From: Coenobita brevimanus
Taxonomy: Eukaryota > Arthropoda > Malacostraca > Decapoda > Coenobitidae
Length of the DNA: 64,000 bases
Assembly (NCBI GenBank): GCA_032717465.1
Contig: CM064670.1
Location: forward strand, 14,228,431 to 14,292,430
Direction: 5' to 3'
This document shows, in pieces, positions 23,070 through 33,960 of this stretch. Numbering within the stretch: position 1 is the first letter of the stretch; the number at the start of each line of letters is the position of its first letter. The notes under the pieces were generated by a model that saw only the letters and a list, made by a program, of their open reading frames with translations, was not told the DNA's origin and searched no databases. Both the position numbers and the translations under genes were made by a program.

Positions 23070-24467
23070 CAGTGCTCGTCAAAATTATCGAGCACCTACC
23101 GCCAGGCGCGCAATACTTATGGCCAAAAAAGAATCACCCATTTTTGGTAGTAAAAATTGAGCCACAAGTTTTCGGCGCTAGCATGATGTCACGGTAGCCT
23201 GAGGCCTTCCAACGCGCTGGTTGGTTCCTGCCTCAGTTGCCCACGGGCTGCCTGAGAGAGAGGAAGTCCGCCGCATCTCCCTCTCTTTTTGTGTCCATTT
23301 TTACTGAGTGTCCTGCAGTGTTTTGGCTTTCGCCACTTTGTTATGGCACCTACCCGTGAACTATCGAGTGAAATCATATCCCAGATCATTGCTGTAAAGG
23401 AGGCAGGCCACCAAACAAAGGAAATTAGTGAATTGGTTGGTGTGGCTCGATCGACAGTGCGTAGGTGGTGCGCGCAGTTTCGAGTGGAAAACAATGGTGA
23501 GGTTCCCACAAAGAAACCGCGTTCTGGTAGGCCTAGGAAAACTTCCCCAAGGTCTGTTAATGTTTTAAAACGTGCAGTGGAGTTTAATCCTCGTGTGAGT
23601 GCAAGGAAAATAAAGGAGAGCAACCCGGAAGTGTTTGGTGAGGTGTCTGTGCACACAGTGTCTCGTAGGGTCCATGAACTTGTTTACACAAGTCACAGGC
23701 CTGTGAGAAATCCTCTTCTCACTCGTTACCAGCGACTTCGTAGGCTTGCCTTTGCTAACAAATACCTTAATTGGGGTGAGGAGCAATGGTTGTCAGTGTT
23801 GTGGTCTGACGAGGCAAAGTTTAGTGTCACCTGTAACAGAGGAGCACGTGTGTACCGGCGCAAAGGTAGTGACCCACTTGACCCACGGTATGTTGAAAGC
23901 ACAGTTAAACATCCTGATTCACTCGTGGTATGGGGTTGTTTTTCTGGTAAAGGTTTGGGGAAACTTGTTGTGGTTCCCAAGAACATTAGAGTGAATCAGG
24001 ATGTTTACCTGGAGCTTCCGTGTGATCATTTACCAGACTCATTCGGGCTCACAGGTGCATGAATGTTTCAGCAGGACAGTGCACCTGCTCACAAGGCCAA
24101 ATCGGTCACCAATTGGCTTCGTGACTGTGAGGTATCATTCATGAAAGACTGGCCAGGAAATAGCCCAGACCTCAACCCGATTGAAAACCTGTGGTACCTC
24201 ATAAAGAAGAATCTCCAAGGGAAGGATGTGAGGTCTCTGCCTAAGCTGGAAGCCGCCATTAGTGACTCCTGGGACAAAATACCCCTCCAACACCTCAGGA
24301 ACCTCGCCCTTTCGCTTCCAAGACGTCTCAGGTCCGTGAAGAAGCGTAAAGCATACCCTACGAAGCACTAAAGGTAAATAAAATCCGTGATTTATATGTT
24401 TTTTCAATGTTGAAAGGTTTGTTTCGTAGGAGGGACGCAGGTCGCTCAATACTTCTGATGAGCACTG
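23070..24467 (+). mobile_element. Tc1-like DNA transposon, 1398 bp, TA duplication
   Basis: TA (23068-23069), then CAGTGCTCGTCAAAATTATC. The right end on the other strand is CAGTGCTCATCAGAAGTATT, ending at 24467 before TA (24468-24469). Ends starting CAGTGCTC, the TA duplication, the length and one transposase gene between them match Tc1-like elements. Both ends are present and the transposase has a single stop, so this is among the youngest DNA transposons in the window. Confidence 0.9.
23343..24371 (+). pseudogene. Tc1-like transposase with one internal stop
   Basis: Starts at ATG 23343 (MAPTRELSSE) and runs 342 codons to 24371. Residues 1-50 form a helix-turn-helix (ISELVGVARSTVRRW); residues 62-70 are basic (KKPRSGRPRK), like the GRPR hook between DNA-binding domains; a second HTH follows (VSVHTVSRRVHEL). 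The catalytic triad is visible: D in LWSDEAKF (about 155), D in QQDSAPAH (about 245), E in SPDLNPIENLW. A TGA at 24060-24062, just before MFQQD, is the only break and could be a CGA-to-TGA change. As it stands the protein loses catalytic residues 2 and 3. The family's usual length is about 340 residues. Confidence 0.9.
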
Positions 24468-26606
24468 TACAGCTTAGTAGGTCACTGATGAATAAAAGGA
24501 AGAGAGTTAGTGATAGGACAAAGCTCTGAGGAACACCACTGTTCATAGATCTAGGAAAAGAACGATGGCCATCTACAACAGCGGCTACAGAACGACCAGA
24601 AAGGAAGCTAGAGTTGAGGGCACAGATAGAAGGATAGAAACCGTAAGAGGGCAGTTTGGAAATTAAAGATTTATGCCAGACTCGATCGAAAGCCTTTGAG
24701 ATGTCAAGTGCAATGGCAAAACTTTTGCCAAAGTCCCGGAAGGAGGATGACCAGGAATCTGAAAGGTAGGTGAGATGATCGCCAGTGGAGCGTCCCTGAT
24801 GGAACCCATACTGATGATCCGAAAGAAGCTTGTGACAGGAAAGATGCTTTAAAATTTTCCTATTAAGACCTGACTCGAAAACTTTTGAGATACAGGATGT
24901 TAAAGCAAATGGACAATAGTTAGAGGGTTGGGAGTGGTCACCCTTCTTTGGGACTGGCTGAATGAGAGCAAACTTCCAGCAAGAAGGAAAGGTACAAGTT
25001 GATGGACAAAGGCGAAAGAGTTTGCCTAGGCAGGGTGTAAGCACAGAAGCACAGTTCTTGAGAACAACAGGAGGGACTCTGTCAGGCCCGTATACCTTAT
25101 TAGTATTGAGGCCTGTGATGGCAGAAAATACATCAGCTGAAGAAATTTTAATGTCAGCCATGAGGAAGTCAGAGGGGGGAAGTGATGGAGGAACAGCACC
25201 GGAATCATCTAAGGTGGAATTGGAGGAGAAAGACTGAGCGAAGAGATCTGCTTTATCAGTAGAAGAAATAGCTACAGAGTCATCAGAGTAGATAAGAGGA
25301 GGGGAGGATGTTAGAAAGGTTTTTGGCAAGGTGCCAGAAGGAGCAGGAAGAATTCGAGTTGGAGAGTTCAGAGCATTTATTACAGATGAAATTATTTTTA
25401 AAGAGCGAAGAACAGACTTAGCAAGATTCCGGGCAGAAACATACAAAAGATGTGATTCAGGGGTGGGTTGGCTCCGGTACCTTTTATTGGCCCTCTCCTT
25501 GTTGCGGACAGCTACAGAACAAGCGTGATCAAGCCAAGGCTTTCTTGCATTAGTCAGAGGATATGAGAAAGGAATGTATGTTTCCATGCCCGAGAGAATA
25601 ACCTCCGTAATGTGCAAGGGACACTCAGATGGATCCCGGCCATGGAAGAAATAATCATTCCAGGGAAAATCAAATAAGTACTGCCTGAGGGCCTCCCAAT
25701 CTGCAGCTCCAAAGTGCCACAGATGACGTTTCTTTGGAGGGTCCACAGGCCGTACCGGGGCGACAGGACAGGTTAAGGTGATAAGGTTGTGATCGGAGGA
25801 GCCCAACGGAGAGAAAAGATTAACAGTGTATGCAGAAGGATTAGTTGTATGGAAGAGGTCAAGTATGTTGGAGCTCTCTCCAAGGCGGTCAGGGATACGG
25901 GTAGGGTGCTGTACAAGCTGCCCTAGGTCATTAAGGATAGAAAAGATGTAGGCTTCTTCACCAGGTGGATTGGTGAAAGGAGAGGAGAGCCAAAGGTGGT
26001 GGTGGACATCGAAATCTCCTAGAATGGAGATTTCAGAGAATGGAGAAATGGATAGAATGTGCCATCATAGAAGTAAGATAGACAAAGAGTTTTTGATAGC
26101 CAGTAGAATTAGGAGAAAAGTAAACAGCACAGATAAATTCAGTCAGAGAATGACAGGAAAGCCAAAGCCAGAGCGTAGAGAATTCAGATGAATCGAGTTC
26201 AGAAACATGAGATTAAGATAAGTCGTTGCGTATGTATACACAACAGCCACCTTTGGCTTTGAAATGAATATAGAGAAAGTAGGAGGAAACAGAAAAGGGT
26301 CTACTGTCAGTTGCCTCAGACAGCCGAGTCTCAGTTAGAAAAAGGTGAGGTTTAGAGAAGGAGAGGTAGTGCTCAACAGAGCAAAAGTTAGAGGAAAGGC
26401 CGCGAATGTTGCAGAAATGAAGAAGAAGAAAGTCAGACAGTGGTTCCAGGCAGCTCGAGTCGTCACCAGGAAAGGGGCGGAAGGTGGGAGCATTTATGGT
26501 CCCTGGGGACTTCGAGGCCACGTATTGAGCTGTCATGATTTGTTTAATTTTGGAAAAGTTATGTCTATTTGCTTCTTCCCAAAAATGCATTTATATAGCA
26601 TAATCA

Positions 26607-27463
26607 TATGTGGGTGGCTCTAATGAATGAGGGTGACATGTGGAAGATTCCAGTGTTGCTGTTTGCTGATGATACAGTATTGTTGAGTGAAGATGAATGG
26701 GAGTTGCAAGGTTTGGTGAATGAATCTGGGACAGTGTGTAGGAAGAGGAATCTGGAAGTTAATGTAAACAAGAGTAAAGTTGTGATGTTTGAGAGGAATG
26801 AAGTCACAGAATGTACAGTGATGTTGGATGGTGAGGATATGGAGAATGTGAGCGCATTCAAGTACATGGGTAGTGTGATGAGGAAGAATGGAACGCTGGG
26901 GGATGAAGTGCGTGAAAAGATACAGCAGGGGAGGAAGGTTGTTGGTTCACTGAAAGCAGAGATGAGAAATAGGGAGGTGAGTATGGAAGTTAAGAAATCA
27001 CTGCATGACAGTATTGTGATCCCTACCCTGACGTATGGAAGCGAGGCGTGGACCTTGCAAGAGGAGAACAAGTCAAGAGTGAGAGCAGTGGAAATGAGTT
27101 ACTTGAGAAGAGCATGTGGAGTGACATGGAGGGACAGGATGACGAATGAAGAAGTGAAGGAACGTTGTGGGGTGGATGTGGATGTGGTTGCGAAGATTAG
27201 GAGAAATACACTGTGGTGGTTTGGACATGTGGAGAGAATGGAGAATGAAAGACTGACTAAGAGGGTGTATGTAGGTGAGGTGGAGGGAAGGAGAGGGCGG
27301 GGTAGACCAAGGATGAGGTGGAGTGATGGAGTTGAGAGGTATATGAGGGAAGGGGGAGTGAGTTGGGGGGAGGGTAGTCAAATGGTGGGTGACAAAGCGA
27401 CTTGGAGGCATTTTGTCTGTGGCCACCGTTTGCGGGATTAGGGCGTCAGGCTACAGATAGACA
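26607..27463 (+). mobile_element. RTE-like LINE family A copy 2, 3' end
   Basis: Plus strand, 5' truncated. It begins just before the RT active-site strand (LLFADDTVLLSEDEWE, about 26659) and runs uninterrupted for 277 codons: YMGSVMRKNGTLGDEV, LTYGSEAWTLQEENKSR, TWRDRMTNEEVKERCGV, WWFGHVERM, ending GHRLRD at 27441. The short tail GATAGACAG replaces the usual (TAGA)n. This is one of the cleaner copies: the 3' third of ORF2 is open. Confidence 0.85.
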
Positions 27464-28673
27464 GAAAGATGTCTCCTCTTTTTCTTCTTTCCTGTAGTGT
27501 TGGTAGATTCAGTTTTTCTAGTCGTTCTTTGTAGCTTAGATCCCTTAAGCTTGGTACCCTTCTTGTGGCTGCCCTTTGTACTTTTTCAATCATAGCTATG
27601 TCTGTTTTGAGATAAGGATTCCAGACTACTGATGCATACTCCAGGGTTGGTCTGATGAATGATGTTCTTATCTTTCTCAGCATGACTTCATTTATATATG
27701 TGAATGTTATTCTCATATTAGCAAGCAGTGTATACATGTTACATACCTTCTCACTGACGCGGTCAGCTGGAGATAGTCTATAATTAATTGATAATCACTC
27801 CTAGGTTCTTCTTTTCTGATATGTGTAGGGTTGATCTTCCTAACTTATAATCCCTATCTGGTCTTTTCTCACTTTTACCAAACTTAATACATGCCACCTG
27901 TTCACATTAAATTCCATTCGTCATTTATCGCTCCATTCATGAAGCTTATTTAATTTCTCTTTCAGCTCTTGGCAAGAATTAGTAATTTTCTTTTGTATTT
28001 TTGCATCATCCACAAACATAGTTAGATAGCTTCCATTTCCAATGTTACTGTCTGTGTCATTTATATATACTAAAAACATAATTGGTGCCAATACTGAGCC
28101 CCGTGGAACTCTGCTAGTCACTTCCTTCTATGATGAGTAATATCCTCTTAATACTGATCTCATTTCCCTTTTTCTGAGAAAATCCTGCATCCAACAGTAC
28201 TGACTGCCTTGGATACCTCCTTGATGGTACAGTTTCCATAAATAAAAGTCTTTGGTGCGGTACTCTGTCAAATGCTTTCTTGAAATCTGAAAAGATACTG
28301 CCCACCCATTCTTCTCTTTTCTGTGAGGTTTCTGCAACTCTCATAGTAGCTTAACAGACCGGTAACATATGATTTTCCCTTTCTAAAACCGAACCACCTT
28401 TCTGTTATCATACTGTATTCTTCTAGATGGTTTTCCCAAACTTTTCTTATCAGCTTTTCTAGTAACTTACTTACAACACTGGTTAATGATACTGCTCGGT
28501 AGTTGAGTGGATTCTGTCTATTCCCTCTCTTGAATAGGGGAACAATGTTTACTTTCTTCCAAATATCAGGTACTTGACCTTGACCTAAGGATTCCTTGAA
28601 TATTAAATAAAATGGCCTGCTTAACTCTTCTGCACATTCATGTAGCACCTAACCTGATATTTTGTCAGGACCA

Positions 28674-28675
<2 letters not shown>
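27464..28675 (-). mobile_element. CR1-like LINE of a second family (decayed)
   Basis: Minus strand: VNIVPLFKRGNRQNPLNYRA (about 28530), FGFRKGKSYVTGLL (about 28400), PRGSVLAPIMFLVYINDT (about 28110), FVDDAKIQKK (about 28010), RPTLEYASVVWNP (about 27640), RAATRRVPSLRDLSYKERLE (about 27560). It resembles the CR1-like copies 1 and 2 but differs throughout, so it is a separate family. The 3' end is lost where LINE A begins; the 5' end meets a GT microsatellite. Confidence 0.75.

Positions 28676-28712
<37 letters not shown>
28676..28712 (+). repeat. (GT)n microsatellite
   Basis: Eighteen GT units. 28713-28890 contains nothing recognisable. Confidence 0.95.
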
Positions 28713-28716
<4 letters not shown>

Positions 28717-28892
28717 ATCACAATAATTTACTAGATATATTGAAGGATGTCAATGTAAATATGTTCCTAGCCCACTGTTCAGTTAACTTCAGCATCAAGC
28801 TGCCTTTTTTATTGTATGCTGGCTATCATTAATAGCTTTTATTCATCTTAGAAAGTACGTACCTGTAGGTAGGAGTCTTAAAAGTTCATTTA

Positions 28893-29398
28893 GATCAGTG
28901 GTTCCCAAGGTGGGGGGGTGGAAAGATCCAGAGGGGCTGTGAGGTTCCGTGGGACCATGAGGAAAAAGGGGACAGCAGGGGGACAGTAGGGTGGCATCGG
29001 AACCAAGTAAGCATTTTTATTTTATTATAAAATCTATATGACATAATCTAAGTCACAAACACTTAAGTGACATGTATGCTTTACAAAAAATAAAATTAGC
29101 AGAGAATTGTACACGAAAGCATGGTTTTATTTTATTTTGTGTTTTGAAGTCGGACTTAAAAGTTCGAACATTTGCCAATGCTAGAATAGCCATTAGTGTG
29201 TGTGTCAGGAAGTAATTGGTTTAATAAATAATTGTATACAGTATACATATTTGTTTACTGCTTTAATTCGCTAAGTATAGCTTTGTTTGTGGCTTCAAAA
29301 TGCTTGCTCGCCACCCCACCCATGTGGGGAGGTGGGAGTAGGGGGGCCTCCTAAATAGCCTACGCCCCCCTCAAGGAAAATTGAAATGATGCCCCTGC
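28893..29398. mobile_element. hAT-like remnant(s)
   Basis: CAGTGGTTCCCAAGGTGGGG at 28896 resembles hAT termini. At the other side the minus strand starts CAGGGGCATCATTTCAATTTT at 29398 and includes GGAGGCCCCCC. The two ends are not inverted copies of each other, so two different remnants may lie side by side. No transposase or 8-bp duplication seen. Confidence 0.35.
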
Positions 29399-29439
29399 TT
29401 ACTGTAACCTAAATATCCTGTACCAGATGTGGCCACAAC

Positions 29440-32400
29440 TTTCATCATCATCATCATCATCATCCAAACCTCCTTTCCCACCCTAGGGCAGGGTGAGGAG
29501 TAGAATGTTCAGAGAACCTAAGTTTGCCCAGTCCAATGGGCCACACATCCATTTACTCATCATTCAAGCCCCCGGAATCCTGGCTCTATCTAAAACACCA
29601 AAAACATTCATCACATTCTGTAGCTTCACACAAACGTATCCGATAGAGTCAATCCGAATGCTGTCACGTTAAAAAGGGGTGCCAAATCCCTGATCATGCA
29701 CTTCTCCTCACAACATTCATCCAGCCAGCTCGATATCTTGTCAGTCCCCTAACCTCACCGATGTCCATAACTCTCTTCCTCACACACTCATCCACCACAT
29801 CTCTCCACCTTCTCCTTGGCCTACCTTGCCTCCTCCTTCCTTCAAGTTCACTCAGATATACCTTTTTCATCACTCTATCATTATCCATTCTCTCCACATG
29901 ACCATACCATCTCATTATACTCTCTTCGATTCTGGTGTCCACAGACTTCCTATCTCCATGACGTTCATGAATCACATTATTTCATATCCTATCCACTCTC
30001 TGTACTCCACATACATTCCTCAACAGTCCCATCTCCACTGCTCTCACTCTTGACTTTTCATTTTCATGCCACACCATAGTCTCACATCCATATGTTAAAG
30101 TTGGCACCAACATTCCTTCATGTAAGCCTCGAGCAGCTTCAACACTCAAGCCTCTGTTTCTCGTCAAGGCCTTCATAGCAAAAGCTACTTTCTTTCCTTG
30201 TGTCGCTCTACTTTTCACTTCTTTTGCACATTTTCCTCTCTTTTCTATCACTGTACCCAGGTATTTGAACTCTCTCACCAATTCCAGTCTCTCTCCATTC
30301 ACTGTAACATCACACTGGGATTCACCTTCTCTCTCAATAACCATCACTTTACTCTTTTCTACATTTACTCTCAAGGCACGACATTCACAGACATCAGCCA
30401 AACTCTGCACTAGTCTTCTAAGTTCTTATGCAATATTTCCAAGTAGTACTGCATCATCAGCATACAACAAACTTGAGATATTCCATCTATCACCGTTCAT
30501 TACCAACACCATCCCTCTCTCCACTACTAGTGTTTTGACTTCTCTCATCACTCTATCCATACATATACTGTACTGAACAACCATGGGGCCATCACACAGC
30601 CTTGTCGCATGCCCACACTGATTGTGAACCATTCACTTATATGCCCATTTACCCTTACACATGCTTCCCTACCATCATAAAAATGTTTGACAGCACCTAG
30701 CAGCTAACCATCTATACGGTAGATGCGCAAAACCTTCCACAATCCTTCTTTTTCTACTTTCTCGTATGCTTTTTCCAGATCCATGAATGCCATAAACACC
30801 TTATAGTCCTACTCACAGGCCTTCTCCACTATCTGTCTTACTGCAAATATTCAATCCAAACATCCTTTGCCACTCCTAAAGCCACCCTGTTCATCACTCT
30901 CTAAGACTTCTGATATCTCTCTTACTTTCTCTATAATAATTCTTCCATATAGCTTCCCTATCACACTCAAAAAACTTATGCCATGATAATTCTTGCACTC
31001 ACTTCACTCACCTATAATTTTGTGCATGGATAAAATCACAGCCTTTTTCTACTCTGCTGGCAGAGTTTCACTCCTCCATGCCTTTTTACATATCTCCAAT
31101 AAGCACTTCATTCCACTCTCTCCACTAGCTTTAACCCCTCAAAACCGATGCCGCACAATCATGCTTTTGTGTAATTTGCACGAAAGCCTTTCCCGCACGA
31201 TCACTAGACACACAAAAAACTGGGGGAAGGTAACTCCGCCCTTTTGGTGACATATATGGGATCAGACCAATGAGAGCTAGAGTGTCTGGGGTGGTATGGC
31301 ATGACTGGCCCCCTAAGGTGGGGGAGAAGGAACTCTCCCCCCACCACCATCACTTTACCTCCCTCAGCCCCACTGCGTCATCTCCATTGTCCCCTCCCAA
31401 CCCATCATACCCCAACATACCCCCTACAGCAGTGTATGTGCATAGCAACCCTTCTCCCCTCTCCCTCCTCCCCCTCCCTCCTCCCCTATCCCTCCATCCT
31501 CCTCCCCCCTCCAGCCATACACACTCCACCTCCACTTTTCGTCTGGCTGGTTTTGTTGCTATTGGCGTATGCCACACAGATTTCATGCCTAGGGAACACG
31601 TCACACTGATATTAGTTATGTATATATATAATTATTTACCGTAAATAATGCATTCTCTGTACATTTTCTATTTTTGCCCATGGGGGATCAGTAACTTTTT
31701 TGCATCTTTGATGGGCGATTGTGCAACTATTTGGTCTATCTGGCTGAAACATACATTTTCAGGTGTGTAAATTCAGTCTCTTGAAATGTGGAACAAAAAT
31801 TTTTACCTTGGTGAAAGTCGAAAAATCAACCCTGCTTTGCGGCTGGAGGGACAGACCTGCTGAGCAAATTGCGTACTTTAGGGGTTAATCATCCCTGCAT
31901 ACATCTCATCAACCCCAGCTGCTTTCCCAGTTTTCAGCTGCTTCACAGCGTTCCTCACTGTGTAAGTGTCACGTTTCCTGGCACTGCATTTCTTCTCTGC
32001 ACACCCCCAAAACTAAACATGTTTACAGTGGCTCTGCTCTCTCTATTCCCATTCATCAGGCTTTCAAAATATTCTTCCCATTTTGTCCTTACTTCATCCC
32101 TATGGGTTAATAATCTACCACTTACATCCTTCACACCTTCACATTTCTCTCCACTGTCACATCTTCATTTCTGCACCTCTTTCCAGAATAACTTCTTATT
32201 TTTGGAGTAATTTGCATTAATTTTTTTTTCCCAGATCATCATTTACCTCCTGCTATTTCCTCTTCACTAGTCTCTTTACATGCTTCTTGTTCTCAATATA
32301 TTCAGTTCTTATTTCAATTGAACCCCTCTCCTGTAACCACTCTAGCCACTTCTTTGTCTTTCCCTGCACTGCTCTCTTAACTTCTTTATCCCACCATGCC

Positions 32401-32770
32401 ATATCGTTCTTCTTTGTTGTTACTCTTGCCACACCACACACCGCTTTAGCATCCCTAACTAAGCAATCCCTACAAGCATTCCACAGGCTGTCTAGATCCA
32501 TTTCCTTCCACTTCACAGATTCTAACTCTTTGGTCCTATAAACATCTGCCATTTCTTTGATCCTCTGCTTCTCGACTTTCAGTCTTTCTCCCTGACTGCT
32601 CCTCTCTCTCTTGGTCCACCTCATTCCTCTCAGCTTGATACTGCATACCACAATCACATGATCTGACAGACCTCCACATCGTCCTCTTATGGCCCTCACA
32701 TCAGCAACCATTCCCAGCATCGACCTTTCTATGAGCACATAATCAATCAGGCTCCATTCAACAGAATCCT
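29440..32770 (-). mobile_element. RTE-like LINE family B copy 1
   Basis: Minus strand. The 3' tail is (GAT)n (29440-29463 on the plus strand as CAT), followed upstream by a 3' UTR of about 240 bp. ORF2 fragments: endonuclease end LIERSMLGMVADV and GLSDHVIVV (about 32670), connector AWWDKEVKRAVQGKTKKWLE (about 32380), RT core pieces near 30550-30900 with LLYADDAVLLG (30450), MVWHENEKSRVRAVEMGLLR (about 30040), WYGHVERM (about 29900) and RAGWMNVVRRSA end (29694). Many stops. A TTAA-flanked insert lies at 31135-31884. It is 5' truncated at about 32770. Confidence 0.8.
31135..31884. mobile_element. TTAA-flanked piggyBac-like miniature element, 750 bp
   Basis: TTAA (31131-31134) then CCCCTCAAAACCGATGCCGC; the right end is TTTAGGGG then TTAA (31885-31888). 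One TTAA removed gives an uninterrupted YAGMIKASGESGMK in LINE B. The middle (31420-31530) is a long CT-rich tract that could form a G-quadruplex on the minus strand. Pro/Ser-rich frames over it are composition artefacts. Confidence 0.75.
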
Positions 32771-32939
32771 GTTCCCTGTTCCCACAACTTTCAAATCCCC
32801 GTAATCATATGGTTAAGATCTTTTGTTCAGATCCAGTACTGGAACAGATTCATATACAATAAACTATCTATCTATCTATTGCCATATGCAACATAAAACA
32901 TTAAAAAATAAAAAAAATCTGACTACTGTAATTCATATA

Positions 32940-33441
32940 CAGGTATACCCCGGATTATCGATACAATTGGTTAGGTAAAAACCCATCGTTAGGTGGGGTA
33001 TCATATATCGGGGTTGATATAACAAGTACTGGGATGTGTTTTTCAGCCTTGGGTTTCCCCCACAAGCAGTCCAAAAATGACCCAAATGAGCCCAAAAACA
33101 AGTTTAAAGCCAATCTAAATGGCCTAACACCTGTAAATAACTAAAACCAATAAATAAAATCTGAAAATCGTCAAATATAAGTCTGGAAAAAATCAAGCTT
33201 AGTAAACTGTACCCCAAAATGACAATGTTCACCCTACCTATGGCTAAAACACATTAATCTAAGTCTAAAAACCGTTTATAACTCAACCTAAACACACAAT
33301 TTTAGTCTAAAATATCATCAAACTTGGTTAAAAAATAATCAAAACCCATCGTTAAACAGAGGTCTGGCCATCGTGAGGTGGGGTATGGTGGTGTTTCTAC
33401 CCCATTATTAATCCAGGGTATCGCATACTGAGGTAAACCTG
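32940..33441. mobile_element. Tigger-like miniature element, 502 bp, TA duplication
   Basis: TA (32938-32939), CAGGTATACCCCGGATTATCG on the left; CAGGTTTACCTCAGTATGCG on the right when read on the minus strand, ending 33441 before TA. The ends closely resemble the Tigger1 type (CAGGCATACCTCG). Internal sequence matches 13030-13140 in reverse complement. 33444-33960 shows nothing recognisable. Confidence 0.8.
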
Positions 33442-33960
33442 TATTATGCAGATGACTACAGTGTTATACAATAGTTTCTTAAGTTCTGAGTTATAAAATT
33501 AGTTAAATTATGTTTCATACACACATATAATCACTACAAATCATCAGTGTTAGCACATTTTATTCTAAACTCTGTGGATTCAAGTGGCAGGTGTTTACCA
33601 CGCCAGACGATCTTCACTTGCAGGCCGCCATTTTGGAATAACCACAGCAACGTCTAGTACTACTGGGTAGCACGATGGCAGCGCTTGGTTCAGTGGCATT
33701 TTTTATTCTTTTGTAAAGGTGGTCAAATGCTTGGATGTAATTTTCATGATTATATTATGGACAGTACAAACCCTGGAGGTGGTCAGCTGAGAGGTACGGG
33801 TGGGTGAAGACACACCTCAGCAACCAACACCATATATTGCCCAATTTTTTTTTTTAAATGAAATTCTCACTTTATTAAATAGTTTTTATTACAAGAAAAA
33901 CATAATGACATGAAATTGAGAAATCAAGATTTTTAGTCAAACTATGCATTTATAAAGTTA

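Larger units (their letters stand above)
22119..26603 (-). mobile_element. Jockey-superfamily LINE, family C copy 1, split by a Tc1-like element
   Basis: Minus strand. Endonuclease: FCNIRGLSSNF (about 26410), LFLTETRLSE (about 26330), SSDHNLITL (about 25800). [16 protein letters not shown] (about 25090), [13 protein letters not shown] (about 24880), [13 protein letters not shown] (about 24810), [16 protein letters not shown] (about 24700), GVPQS (about 24530), then, beyond the insert, SYVDDSTLH (about 23040; V replaces the usual A) and NNLVFNASKTQFL (about 22900). The C-terminus ends at 22220 and a short A-rich tail runs to about 22119. Frameshifts and stops are present. The Tc1-like insert at 23070-24467 sits within SCTSN; removal with one TA restores the frame. 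Closest relative here: 46570-49921. Confidence 0.85.

Noticed and set aside
31270..31644. Pro/Ser-rich ORFs on both strands
   Set aside because: Produced by the CT-rich tract inside the TTAA-flanked element; no domain.
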